Source of the DNA: Escallonia rubra
Lineage: Eukaryota; Streptophyta; Magnoliopsida; Escalloniales; Escalloniaceae
Assembly (NCBI GenBank): GCA_033065855.1
Contig: JAVXUO010001499.1
Location: 1 to 64,000, forward strand
Direction of reading: 5' to 3'
DNA length: 64,000 bases
Positions 37,801 to 49,824 of this stretch are shown here, piece by piece. How positions within the stretch are numbered: position 1 is the stretch's first letter; each line of letters starts with the position of its first letter. Position numbers and translations under genes: made by a program. The notes beneath the pieces were generated by a model. It had not been told where the DNA came from, ran no database searches, and saw only the letters and a program-made list of their open reading frames with translations.

Positions 37801-40800
37801 AATCTGGCCATGAACGCTTAATTGCAGCTGATTTTCTTTCACGGACAATAGAACGCCATGATGTGAAATTTGAATGCCAAGACCTGATATTCTCAAGAAA
37901 CTGATGTTTTAGACACCAAAGTATCATCTCCATGTGCTGAAAACCACGAATACAAACAATAAAGATAAGGAACTTATTGACAATAATGTGCTTATCTAGT
38001 CATCAAAACCTAAAAGTTCAATCAAAACTTGGAAAGGTAACCAATATCCTGAAGCAACTTAAGACTAAACACGAGCCAAAGCAAATTACAGACAATAAAA
38101 GGTACCAACCTTGCACCATAATACAGAAAGGAGAAGTGGAACACTATCGTATGATACAGATACCTGAAGAACTGAATTACCGTAGACTTCAATCAAGTTA
38201 CTGTTTTTTTCACTTTCAAGCACACAATTTTAAACCAACATTTGTTATCTCATCGGGAATTTGGAGCATGCAGTAGTAGTTATTTAGAGGTATAATTACA
38301 AGTATAGAAGCGATCATCTGGAACAAAACTACCATAAAAACAGAAGACAGATCAGACTCAATACATCACATTTTTCTCAATGTAAAACACTTGATACTTG
38401 AAATTGAATAGCTTTACAAATTTAAACCTGCTTCGTCTTTGATACACTCTCCTGTAGGTGATGCAGATCTTTAAAGTGTGCTGAAAAAGAGCCCTTGAAT
38501 GAGGATTCCAACACTTCGAGGACATTAGAAATGCCAGCCAGCTTCACTGAGGACTTAAGAAGTGAACTCATCCTGTCTTTCATCTCCAGTACTGTTAGAC
38601 TATCTATCGTGAAAGTCAAAGATTACAAAACCACATACGAAAACATCAAAATAAAGAAAAACATTTCATAATGGTAAAGGATACAAATCCCTTGAAGCTC
38701 TGTTAGTATTATTTTGAATGTCCGCTTGCACCAATCTTTGACAACCACTTCGTCCAGCAAGAAAGCAACAACGGGATCACTAGACACAGCACTTTCATCC
38801 ATACACACATCTGTAATATCTGAAGCAGTCCATTAAGGAAATTAGGGCTTCCAATATGAAATAGTTTTGTACGAAGTACGGCTGAAGATTTTATGATTAA
38901 ACAACCAGTGTTGTACTTCTATGCTAAATTATAAGAATAGCTGGTGGTCTACTGTCACTGTTGTCCTGTTACTGTTCTCAATTACTGGCAAATATTCCTT
39001 CTATATACAAAATGTAGCGACCAAAAAACAAACGACAACTTTGTCCAAGTTTAGATTATAAGAATAACGGTATAATCACAACACCACAATAGGATACAAT
39101 GGCAAATCAGAGAAACCAAGTTGTTTTCCATGGCCACGTCAAATAGAGAATAGAGACGTTGGACATCAGCAGTTTGTTGTCTGTCTCCATCATCTTTCTC
39201 TTGAAATCTGTCATCATATCTCTTCGAAATAAGACCAGCCTCGATGCACTCGTAATAAAGGCGAAGCCGAAGTCTACTCCCATTCTTTGGTATAGGTACC
39301 CTACAGAATGGGCAAATATCACATCGTTGACTGCATTCTTCACACAAAGAAGCATGGCCACACGAGCTCAACACGCTTTGAACATTACGTCCGCAGCTTC
39401 TCAAGTCTCTTGTTGCCCGACAATGCTCAACTTTTGCTTCATTACATAACTCAATCAGATCAATTGATGCCAAGTGCTCCAATGCTCCCTGAAAATTACC
39501 CCAAAAGTAAAACATGACTTTTAGCAAAATGAGCAGCTGCTCCAAATTCTAAACAGCGAACATATAGTGTCTGTTGCTCGATATAAGATGACATATGAAC
39601 ATTTTATTGCTCGTGTAAGAACACTTCATTACTGAACATCAGATTTCAAGTATTTACGAATATTTTACGGGATTGATCGTGGTTACTCACACTCAAAAAA
39701 CAATTATCAATCCCCACAGATATTTGTATTCACCTTTCAGCTTAAAACTCTACGTAACAGCTTACCTGTAAAACAAGGACAACAAGAGGAAGCCTAATCA
39801 ACAATTAGGGATTTGACTTATGGTGCTATATGAAAACGGTCATCTTTGTATTAGAGCCCACTTTTGACTGCTTTGGATAAACAATTTTCCTTTCAACAGA
39901 CTACTTTGGCTAAACTTCAGTGCGCCATTCTGCTCTAGCTTATCCATGTTTTTGGAGGTCTTTCTAACAGCTGATTCATAATAAAAAAAAACCACATCAA
40001 GTTGAAGATGAGGCAGAGATAAGCTTATGATTCTATGAAGGATAAGGCTGAGAGGGCGATGGAACTTTGACCAACACTAGCAATTCCTTTGTCTGTTTCC
40101 ATGTCATTTGATGTTCTAATCCTACATAACAAAAAAATAGTGAGCTGCCCAGCAGCAAAGAACATTATTCTGGTCATTAATGAATCTCCTACAACTTCCC
40201 CAATTCACCATTTTTATTAGAAATCAAGCATAATGCTGGTATTGAAGAGAATCGAGATTGAATAGATGGTAGAGAGTAACATAAAACAACGAAATTTGAT
40301 ACCGGGCACACAAAACAAACACAGCCAGTACCTAAATAACATCTGCTGTAGAGAATCCACGGATAAACAAGCCAAAATATGCAGATTCCAAAACTAAGCC
40401 AAGAGATTGAACAAGTGATAACACGGCACCAACAAACGTTTCTTTGCTGATCAAAATTTAAAAGCAGCTCCCTCCTAAAACTGCCTCACCGTGTCAATGC
40501 CTTACCCTTTCGCATCGCCATCACTCAGGTCACATGACCTAACCTGGACTATGCAACCTTGTGTGTCATCAATACCTTTACACTAGTCCACCGTAACAAA
40601 TGTCAGTGATATCGTTAGAAAACACAAGGGTCAACAAACTACGTTCAACCAACAAACTTTTTTGTACCTATAGAGGTGGTTAGATAATGTTAGATCATTC
40701 TAGATCTCAGAAAGGGTAAAATTTAAATAAGATGTTATTACTTATCATTTGAGATAATATTGCTAGGCTGAGATAATTGGTCGATATGAATTATCCTCCC

Positions 40801-43379
40801 CACCTATATATAGGTGCTTGTACTCAACCAAGCATCCATGAAATTCTATTTGTGTGTTTCAAGTGGTATCAAGAGCCGCATTCTGGCGGACGGCCTCACG
40901 CCATTCGCCTGGCCAACATACTTCTTTTCCATCTCTTTTTTGCTTTTCTTGCTTATCTAGGTTTCTTTCTTATCTAGGTGCAATAAACTATGATTTGTAG
41001 GTTTTTGGTTTAAACAAGTATTCGACATCCCCCATTTGATCTCCAATAGGTTTTCAAGCCCCAAAAATATCTTTGCCAACTATGTTTCTCTACGTTTTCC
41101 TACTCCTCCACTAATGCATTTATAATCTTCCAGAGTTACGGATTTTCTCTCAAGCATATAATTCTAACTCATTCTCTTGTTCTATATCCTTCTTTCCTGA
41201 TGATTGAAAAGCTTTTACTACCTTTTTTTTATTGTTCTATTTTCTAATTTCTATTTCGTATACTCTATTGATTATCTCATTGTTCTCAAAGAGCCCTTCT
41301 CTTCCAGCTCACACTTCCTTGTGCTTACGCACTGCTTTTCTACATGTCGTCATTCTGCTTTCAGTCCTATAATGGATAACTGGGTTGCCTTCCATTGCCG
41401 TATGGATTATAGTGAAGAGATCTCTCATGCTGGAGTTGCATGCTCTATGGAGCAATTATGAAGATTCTTGCTGGACATTTGGGTCTCTTAATTTTTTCTT
41501 TTGGCAACCATATGAAATTTTTATTTAAAATAGGGGTAAATACACTTTGCCCCCCTGTACTTTAGGCCGGTTGTATTATGAATTTATGATCCTCTCTTCT
41601 TTAAAAAGTTGTACCAAACTTAACTCTACTCATCGAAATTGGATAAATTGGACGATTTCCATCCAAGTTAACACTTTTTTTGGGCAGGAATTGTTTCATA
41701 TTTTTTAAAGACCAAAATACCCTTTTCATTTAACACACATTGCATGCACACACACACCCCTTCCCAACCCCAACCCCGTAACCCCACACAGCCAACACAC
41801 GCTGAACACACAATTACAGTCACCTGCGTTGGCACACACACACACACACACTGAACGTGTATATTTCAGATCTGATGATTTTCTGTTTGTTTGGTGTGAA
41901 GATCATTAACGATCGGGAGACTGGGAGATCAATGGGGTTCAGATGGTGACTTTCAAAGACGAGTAGTCGATGAAGGACATGATCGAGGCGATGAACAGGC
42001 AAGATCTTGACGGACGCGACATCACCGTCAATGAGGCCCGGTCTCGCGGTGGCGGTGGAGGTGGTTTCTGCAGCGGTAGAAGTGGCGGTGGCCGTCGTGA
42101 AGGAGGTGGTGGGTATGGTCGTCGCGATGCTGGCTGTTGTGGGTATGGTGGGGAGGGTACGGAGGTAGCCGTAACCGTGGTGATGGTGCGTACGATAGAG
42201 GTGGCCATGACCTGGTGATAGTGTGTGTCTTCGTGTGTAAGGTGTGTGAGTTCATGTCTGTTCTGTGTGATTCTGTGTGTGTGAAGTCATACGTGTTCTG
42301 TGCGTGTGAGAGTTTTTTATAAATTCGTGTATGTGTGAGTTCGTGTGTGTTGTGTCAGATGGGGGAGGGGGGGCTGATCAAGAAAGGTTAGAGAATGGCA
42401 GGGGTTTGAAAATTTTGTGGATAAAAAGGGGTACTTTTGACAATTCAGAGGAATTTGTTTCACCAGTTAGAATTTACCCAACTTTGATGAGTATAGGTAA
42501 GTTTAGTGCAACTTTTTAAAGAAGAAGAGGCCATAATTCAACCGGCCTAAAGTACAGGGGGTAAAGTGTATTTACTCCTTTAAAATACCATGTGTTTGAG
42601 AGAGAGAAGAGGGGGGAGAGGGGGGGGGGGGGGGGTGTTAGATAGTGTTGGATCATTCTGGATATGGGATAAGGGTAAAATATAGATAAGATGTTATTAC
42701 TTATCATTTGTTAGGTTGAGATGATCGATAGATTTGAATTATCCTCCCAATCTATAAATAGGTGCTTGTATCAACCAACAAAGATGAATGCAATTGGTTT
42801 TCATACTTTACATATTTATAGAGGTGAATTACAAAATTCTCCTGGTGCAGGACCCCGTTGATGCCCACCAATAAGCTAGATCTAGATACATGCAAAAGTG
42901 GAAAAAAATAACCATACTCTACTATTAAACACTAATTAATCAGCTTTAAGAATTGGACTAGAGAAAATGAGATTTTCTAAAATAAAACTCTTGAACTACA
43001 AAAATACAAAATAACTTCTAGAACTAAATAACATGAATAGATCAATGAACTAGCCAAACTTCACTCTACAGCCCTTATTCCATCGCTTAGCTCCATTCAC
43101 AATTTCATAATTTCATCACAATATACTCCAAGGCTGGGTAATCTCTCTAATTAACAACACAACGGGCCACAATATCTAGTGAAACAGCTAGGGTTTAACA
43201 ATTATGTGCTCACAAACATTGAGCGTGTACAAAAATCAAACGGGCCAGGAGTATGGACCTACCTGGACTTTCCGGCAACCGTAATTAGGTTGAAGAGGCG
43301 GAGGAGCTGGCTTCAAGGCGGCGCCGCCGTTGCTGGCGCTCGAAGGTGCGGAGGTGCCATACGGTCTTCTTCCTTCCAT
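31820..43379 (-). CDS. HOS1: HOS1-type RING E3 ubiquitin ligase / nuclear pore-associated protein
   Basis: Ten exons: 43263-43379, 39098-39488, 38685-38819, 38428-38603, 37529-37936, 37097-37255, 35908-36405, 33829-33966, 32114-32844, 31820-31973. All have GT-AG introns with consistent phase, giving 968 residues (Arabidopsis HOS1 is about 915). The variant RING lies at about 54-101, with Cys54, Cys62, Cys82-x-His84, Cys88, Cys91, Cys95, Cys98 and Cys101. The long helical middle ([63 protein letters not shown]) is the ELYS-like domain. The Ser-rich C-terminus ends [13 protein letters not shown] and a basic RKSRFARR, as in HOS1. HOS1 ubiquitinates ICE1 and CONSTANS, regulates FLC chromatin and mRNA export, and sits at the nuclear pore. 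Exon 1 encodes only MEGRRPYGT...CRKVQ and is separated from the RING exon by a 3.8-kb intron filled with nested transposons. No coding lesion is seen. Confidence 0.95.
33361..33545 (+). repeat. Probable tRNA-derived SINE (Au-SINE-like) in HOS1 intron 8
   Basis: The string GGTGCAGAAATGGCAAGTCC followed by TCCATAGTGACTTGAAGGTCAC, then AACACGGAAACAGC and GGCTGCGTACAACCAACCCT, follows the order seen in Au-type plant SINEs: A-box-like, degenerate B-box, then the conserved GCTGCGTACA tail. The B-box is mutated, so this is probably an old copy. It lies on the strand opposite to the host gene. Target duplications were not found. Confidence 0.55.
36878..36934. repeat. Three tandem 19-bp repeats in HOS1 intron 6
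   Basis: The unit TCGTTTTAAACTTTTAGTA is present three times head to tail with no mismatch. Confidence 0.9.
40677..40861 (+). repeat. 5' LTR of the TRIM-like element
   Basis: 185 bp starting TGGTTAGATAATGTTAGATC and ending TTTCA. It shares with the 3' copy GATGTTATTACTTATCATTT, GAATTATCCTCCC and TAGGTGCTTGTA. It contains a TATATATA box near 40807. Confidence 0.8.
40864..40877 (+). other. tRNA-Met primer-binding site
   Basis: TGGTATCAAGAGCC begins two bases after the 5' LTR. It differs from the canonical TGGTATCAGAGC by one inserted A. Confidence 0.75.
41533..42578. mobile_element. Pack-MULE (Mutator-like element with a captured gene piece)
   Basis: The 1046-bp element begins GGGGTAAATACACTTTGCCC. 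Its right end, read in reverse complement, begins GGAGTAAATACACTTTACCC. The inverted repeats continue with few mismatches for roughly 120 bp (shared CTGTACTTTAGGCCGGTTG and TCTTCTTTAAAAAGTTG). The 9-bp target duplication TTTAAAATA is perfect (41524-41532 and 42579-42587). Long terminal repeats with a 9-bp duplication are diagnostic of Mutator-like elements. The interior has no transposase but carries a piece of a glycine-rich RNA-binding protein gene, so it is a Pack-MULE. It lies inside the TRIM-like element and is therefore the younger insertion. Confidence 0.9.
41902..42220 (+). pseudogene. Captured fragment of a glycine-rich RNA-binding protein gene (GRP7-type)
   Basis: Reading from 41902 gives [13 protein letters not shown], then after a frame change VTFKDE(stop)[33 protein letters not shown], then after another frame change [17 protein letters not shown]. 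This is the second half of the RRM (RNP-1 region onward) and the Gly-rich tail of GRP7-like proteins. The match starts exactly where GRP7-type genes have their intron (before IINDRE) and is preceded by a pyrimidine-rich stretch ending in AG. This shows that genomic DNA, not cDNA, was captured. It is broken by a frameshift at the second GF, a Lys-to-stop change after KDE, and a later frameshift. It is antisense to HOS1 transcription. Confidence 0.88.
42600..42635 (+). other. Polypurine tract of the TRIM-like element
   Basis: An uninterrupted run of A and G, ending in sixteen G, abuts the TG that starts the 3' LTR. This is the expected plus-strand priming site. Confidence 0.75.
42636..42803 (+). 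repeat. 3' LTR of the TRIM-like element
   Basis: 168 bp starting TGTTAGATAGTGTTGGATC and ending GGTTTTCA. Relative to the 5' copy it lacks about 14 bp after TTATCATTTG. Confidence 0.78.
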
Positions 43380-45168
43380 TCTGTTCGGTGAAGAAGTGGC
43401 TCGGTGACAGGGAGTCTGACAAAACCCTAATTAAGTTAAGGACGCCATTAGTGACTGTCAGTGTGTGTGTTTGTGTGTGTTTGAGAGAGGGAGAAGAGAG
43501 ACGGGCTTTTTATTTGAAGTGACTTGAGGGAGGGCTCTTTTGAATTGAGGGCTTGGGGGAGCTGAAAGTGAGAGTACAACCTGCAATGCATGAGTCTTTG
43601 GTAGTAATTTTTGGTAAATCTATAGAGTACCACCCTCGAAGGACGCACATTGTACATCAAAAATTAAAAAAATTATGTAAAAGAACAATTCCAACTGAAA
43701 ACACTATTTGAGGAAAGCAAAATAAAGCGAGAGAGAAAGGAGAAAAGAACATATTTTTGTCATATTCTCGTACGACGGGGAGAGAGAGAGAGAGAGTTGT
43801 GCGCTCGTTGTAACGATTCGGGAATAATGTGTTTATAGAATTGGTTTGTTTTCCTATTTTTTTTTCTCCCTTGTTTTTTATTTTCTTTCTTAATTTTTAT
43901 CTCGATGTCAAATCTCAATCGGAGTCATGACAATAAAAGTTATCTTACGTCAAATATGGTATCGATCGAAGACATAAATATAGTTTTAATAATCTCTAAC
44001 ATATTCTAATTAGTTGTTTTGAAGAATTTTATGTAAAATTTTTACATATGTGTTTACATGTAATCCCTTAAAAAACATTTTTACTAAATTATTTTCAGTG
44101 TTGTGATATTGTCTCTGTTGATCAAGCAATAAGTAATAATAATTAAATCATGTGACTTCGAGTTGCATCGACAAGTTTCACTCATTTTCTGTTCTGTATG
44201 ATTGCAATCCATCCACCTCAAATTATACCATATGTGACAAGGATTTTGAGAGCGTTTTTACGTTTAATATTAGATTATAGGTGTACTTCTCAAGTACTGA
44301 CTACAATTGAGAAACTTCTTATATTGACAATTTTGGGGTAGATTATGTTGTATGAACTGAATTTTCTCAAGGAATAAAAGTATACGAGTCATTTTAGGAA
44401 TTAAAATTTATAATTATTAATATACATTCAATCTTCTAGAGTTAGGTTTCATTGGCTATTCTTCTCGCAAGTCATAAGGATGAGGTTTAGTATCCATGTG
44501 AGATCCTTACATGATAAGGAGTTTAACTTTTTGACGAAAAAAATCCGATGAACCTTTCCCGCTGCTAGTCAAGGTGAGTGAAAAATTTTGTTTTTTATAA
44601 ATCAATATCATCTGCTATTAAGACTATCTCGTTTATTTTTACCAGCCAATGCAAAGGTTGTCACCTTCTCTAGGCCGCGTTCGAGTTGTTTTTTGTTACT
44701 ATCTTCTAGTTTTCCCACGACATACATCGGATTAGTGCTGGGTGCGTGGCACTGGAATAGGCAGATCCAAGTGTGACATTGTGTGTGTCACTACATGTTC
44801 TTTGTTGCATGGTCCAGCCAGTGGTGCTAATCAGGTTCTTGGGGAATGTGTATATAGTCACGCGAGGAGTCTGGTTCGAGAGTTTCATCTTGTTTGTTTG
44901 GTGTGTTTTTGTGTTAATTCTTGTCCCTATCCTTTAATCGCTATATCGGGCCTTTGGTGTTTGATTTATTTGGTGTGTTGTATTTCAATTGAACTTCAAT
45001 TCATAAGTCCAAGATGTCGGTCTCTCGATTGATCATCCCATGGTATGTTTGTTTTACTATTCAATCAAAATAAAAAACATACACCAACCTCTGCTAAGAA
45101 TACCCTACCCATGATTATCATCTTCTAGTTCCACCAACATATATCGACATGTGCTACGAATTCCTTAC
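43380..45168. other. HOS1 upstream region and intergenic DNA
   Basis: The first few hundred bases should be the HOS1 leader and promoter. They include a GT microsatellite at 43460-43480 and a GA tract at 43780-43796, a common feature of plant core promoters. Further right no gene is supported; the frames at 44588-44776 and 44742-45032 match nothing I know. Confidence 0.45.
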
Positions 45169-46070
45169 TAGTAGTGGAGGCAGCGGGGGGCACGTGCCCA
45201 CCTGCTACCTCCTTCACAAATGATTGTAGATGGTGATGTCCAGATGAGGGGGATGAGAGAGAGAGAGAAGGGGGGGAGGAGAAGAAGAGAGGCGGCGGTT
45301 TGTTTCGAAGGTTGCAGTCTAGGGTTGCAATAATGGATTTTATGAAATGGATTTACTGGTTGCAATAAATTTCAGGCTTTGGTTAGAGTTCTTAGGTCCT
45401 GGTTATAAGACTTATTTTGTCTTGTTTGGGCATATATCCCTGTACGGGGAGTTAGGTTTAGTCAGGCTTTGCAATATTTTATTATGTCTGACTTTTACAT
45501 TTAAGAATGTGTATATACATATCATAAATGTATATCTATATATATACATCAATTAACATGAATAAATAACACAAGTTCACAAACGCTTTCATGAACAAAA
45601 TATCATGTTCATGTTCGACTCAGTTAATAAACGAGCCTTAAAATTGTGTTCATATTTGATTCATTTATTTGTGAACGAACTTTTTATTGAAAATATGCTC
45701 CTAAAATGTGATGTTTGCTAAAACACCTAGAAAAATACGATACTTTGACAAATTACACTTAAATTAGGAGATCACAGTAAAAGACGCATTAGACGAACGA
45801 CACTCAAATAAACGATATTTATATTATATTTTGTTGACGTAACTCCAATTTTTGTCAATGTAGTCGTCTTAATCTTTGTTCTCTTATTATAACTGTCTTA
45901 TTAGATGTTACTTATAAAATTGTGAGTGATTCACTCGTACCCATTCGACCCACGCTCGTTTGAGTTCTCTGTTTGTTGGTTTAATACATTGTCACAATAG
46001 CTAGGCTTATGATTTTTTTCTTTTGTCAATTAGGCGTCCACCCTAGGTACAGTTTCTGGCTCCGCCACTG
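45169..46070. mobile_element. hAT-like non-autonomous element
   Basis: The right end, in reverse complement, reads CAGTGGCGGAGCCAG, a well-known hAT-type terminus. The left end reads TAGTAGTGGAGGCAGC, a diverged partner. The flanks TTCCTTAC (45161-45168) and TTCCGTAC (46071-46078) agree at 7 of 8 positions, as expected for an aged 8-bp duplication. The interior of about 0.9 kb is AT-rich without a transposase. Confidence 0.65.
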
Positions 46071-46078
46071 TTCCGTAC

Positions 46079-49000
46079 CCACCTTTTTGGCGTTGCATCT
46101 TTGCAGTGCACAAAACCGAGGAGACTGGGCATTCCCCGCGCATGAGCCCTTGAAACTTGAGACCCTTCCCTTGAGCTTAAGATTACCGATTTTGCTTAAA
46201 AGTTTTGGCAAAAACACCAAATCCATTCCCGACCACCACATATAATGACGTATATATTTGGGATTTTTGAACCAAATCACAAAATACCCAAAAAGATTGA
46301 TGGTTATATGGATCTAATGTTGGGTGTTACATGTCTGGTTTGATTGTAACGGGGGTAGGAGGAATTTGCGTGCTTAGCGACGAGGGTGAAAATAGCCACT
46401 TCACGTGTTTCGATCCTAGAAGCCATGACCTTGCAAGAAAGGGAGAGGCAATAATCGTCAGACAATCACATTAATCGAAGAGGCCAGAATCGAAAGTCTC
46501 AAGAGATGACCGAACCCTCACGCCTAAATTTTGTAGCGCTCGAAAAGTGTATGTGCTGCTGGACAAACTCACAATCGATTAGTGCAACAATCAATTAGTG
46601 CATCTGCAGCACAATCGATTAAAAATGTGCGATATTTTTTACCCCTAAGGCCTGAGAACTTCGCAGAAAGTGAGAAACTTTGACTGTTGATGATAATTAT
46701 CCTTTTGTCCCTCTTTGACCCATCTTTTATACTAAGACAAACTACATACTTAAATAATAGCTACTCACTAATAAGTAACTAACTGTCCTTATCCCTTGTC
46801 AATAGGAGCACATATTCATAAGTTAATTTCTATTGATTTGAATTTTTCATTATCTCCTTTTGACAAATATTGATAAAAGTCAATGCCATTTAGTGATATT
46901 TAATTAAAGACATATCATTGGTGAAAAAATTATTTCTTCGTGCAAACAAAAAGCCATCCAAGATTGCATACGGCAAAGTAGAAAAGGACACCAAGGGCGG
47001 AAACCACGTGAAAGGCCAAAGAACACTGCCCCCAGCTTTTTGACCAAAAATTAGGACAAGGAGATCTCCCATAACAATTAAGTTAAGAAGATCAAATTTT
47101 TGTATGCAAAATTCTGCTTTCTAAACTGAGTATTATCTTAGGCTACCAAGTCCAAGCACTACCATGGAAATCGAAAACAAGTGCTTGTTCCAATTTCTCT
47201 AGTGAACCATTAACCAAAGTAGTAGGCCGCTGCCCAAGCACATCCATTCGGCTCATTGTGCAGCTCACTGAGAAGCCAAGCAAAAACCAAAATACTTTGG
47301 CAATAATGCTGCACACGAGAAATTCAATTAAACGGGATAACAATGCACTTCAAACCTCAGAGGCATAATGAAAACGAAGAACTACATTGTTTACCCACCT
47401 GCAGAGGATGGGTTTCCATGTTGTAGAATGAAAGCTTTAACAAGATGCTTGTGATACAAACGAGACTATGCACAGAACTGGAAAAGGGTCCCCGGAGGAC
47501 ACCCCCCACAAAGGCAGTTTGCATCAAAGCTGCAGCTGATGCAGATATATGGTGTTAATATCATATAACAGTGTCAAGCCCATCGTCTATCTGAAATAGA
47601 AGAGAAGTTGCGCATATATTGGTACACTGTAATTTCACCTGAAGACTCCAAAGAGTGGAACTATTTTTGTTGGTAATCATGATGAATAGTAAGAACATGA
47701 GATTCAAAAAAAAATTCTGCAATTACTCCAAGAACATTGAGCTTCTAGATTTTAGATGTTTTTCACATGTAAAACATCTACTGCTACTGGAAAGGGTCTC
47801 AAGACCTCAAAAGGAGCCATGAGTACTTGCAAGAAACATAAGAGTAGGTACAGCTCGATCCAATCAGCTAACAAAAATCTTAAAAGGCAAAACTTGTCAT
47901 TGATGCTTAGATTTCATAATTCCATTAAATTCACACACAAGCCCGCATGTACAACCTCACTAAATTAACGTTCTTATCTCGGTACATCTACTTCAGACAA
48001 TGCAAGAAAAGTAAAAGACAGAAGTCGTTCCATAGATTCTAAAGCCATGTTACAACACCAGCGCTTCTTTTACTTATGAGCAATATGTGCATCAAACGTA
48101 ATAAACAATAAACTTGTAAAACAATATCATTGTGTCAATTCTACTTTTGCCAAATCCACGATACCTAACTTCTGTAAATAAATTTATACAGTTTTAAGTT
48201 TATCAAACGGCAAAGTGTTCCCTTTTCTTGTTTGAAGACAATAAGGCCAAGAAAGAGAAAAGAAATCTACCGGTCCTCTCAGGAAGATGGACAATGAAAC
48301 GGAGAGAAAGCCACTTGTCGAAAAGTTTTTAACAAAAGATTTACTGAACGGGATAAATCTCTCTTGTGGTGAAAGACTATGCAAAAGACAATCATAGCTG
48401 CCTTCTCTACTTTATAGTGGTAGAAAGAGACGGTCAGTTTTATGCAACACATTGTTCCTCTGAAGTTCGAGGTCTATAGAAACTGCATGAAGCTTTATAA
48501 CAGAATGTCATAATAGCCATGTGCATTTGGGGTTTGTCTTAAAGGTAATATAAGTTAGGAGTAAGGTATTTCGAGTACTTAATGAGGTTCGGCATTCTGT
48601 TCTTCCATGGTTTTCTCTGATGAAAAATAAGGTTTACCCCAGTGGTCAGGATTCGGGAGGCTAAAACTTTTAGTCGAAGTGTGCATACACCCTGTGCCAA
48701 ACAGTGAGAAAAAATTTCAAGGATCCTCTTAGCAATGCCCTACCCACCAAGAATATTATATCACCTCAAAGCAAGAATTGTAACTGCAGCAAGTAGAGAA
48801 GAGAGATTATCTATTAATGGCAAGTCTGACTAAAGTTAGAAAAATCTCATAACTATAGTCTATACCAGGACGTGCTTGGCTACTAAAAAGCATTATACTG
48901 CTATCATTGTGATATCTGAGACTAGTATCAAGTCAACAAATTCCAAGCACTGTCAATAATGCAAAATTAGCCATAGCCACAACCACAACATTCAGGTACA

Positions 49001-49824
49001 GAGGAAAGCACATAGCCAGCAAACTCTTAACCTCTTGGTGCACTCCTCCTCTTGAGGAAACTGTATTGGGTGAACACCCTCCCAAGATAAGGAAGCAAGC
49101 AGCGCCTCCATTAAATGAACTTGGTTTGGTTCAGGTTAGCAAACTAACTAACAAGCATGATGTACTCACTCTATTCATCCACTAATCTGAATTCACTAAT
49201 TTGATAGAGAAAGGAAAAAGCTCAATTTCTCCATGAAAGCATAAACTGTGATACTGCATAGAAACTGAAATTATTGTACTACCTCTATGCGTCCAGATAT
49301 TAATTCATGTCTACATTCACCCTAACAACGACAAAGAAAGCTATTAAAGCTATTAAGCTATTCCCCCAAATTTAGACGCCCATGAGCGCCTCAAATGCCA
49401 TAAAATTTAGACAGTTTCCTATTTCAATAATATCCTTTACCCTTTACACAACCCAGTTCTTAATACCTCCAATTAAGACCTCGATGTAGGCAAGTAGCAC
49501 AGAGCAAAAGCTTTCCAACCTCCATGTTCTTGTATATAATTCATCCCTGCAATGTACAAAGCAAACCCTTAGCTGTATATACCTGTAAAACACACACACA
49601 CACACACACACAAACACATACAGGGATAAAGATTACCTTATACAAATATTCAGGTCCAAAGGAATGTAACCCATTTACCTCTGCAAGAAGCACAATAAAA
49701 AGGTTCTCAGTCAGAGTTTATCTAACATAACACATACGCACGCACACACACACACAGGAAGACGACCCACAGAGTTCATCTAACATTACTCACACACGCA
49801 CAGAGAGAGAGACGAGAACCATAC
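46079..49824. other. Region downstream of the DUF1639 gene, no gene firmly assigned
   Basis: Possible further small exons of the DUF1639 transcript lie on the minus strand: about 49638-49679 (VNGLHSFGPEYLYK) and about 49470-49540 (MNYIQEHGGWKAFALCYLPT then stop). Their splice phases do not fit together simply, so I leave them out of the gene model. A minus-strand frame ending SRMDVLGQRPTTLVNGSLEK near 47143-47260 looks protein-like after a CAG acceptor, but I do not recognise it. A CA microsatellite lies at 49591-49612. Confidence 0.35.

Larger units (their letters stand above)
40677..42803 (+). mobile_element. TRIM-like LTR retrotransposon in HOS1 intron 1, interrupted by a MULE
   Basis: Two direct terminal repeats (40677-40861 and 42636-42803) flank a short interior. 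Directly inside the left repeat is TGGTATCAAGAGCC, close to the primer-binding site for initiator tRNA-Met. Directly left of the right repeat is a long polypurine tract. Without the inserted MULE the element would be only about 1.07 kb, with an interior of about 0.7 kb and no gag or pol, fitting a terminal-repeat retrotransposon in miniature. The two LTRs differ by many substitutions and a roughly 14-bp gap, so the insertion is old. No matching 5-bp target duplication was found, and the exact outer ends are uncertain by a few bases. Confidence 0.8.

Noticed and set aside
46890-47072. 60-codon hydrophobic minus-strand frame
   Set aside because: No signal peptide logic, no family match, and no neighbouring exons.
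48640-48720. Possible tRNA or SINE box-like sequence
   Set aside because: A B-box-like string was suspected, but no cloverleaf or paired A box could be drawn.
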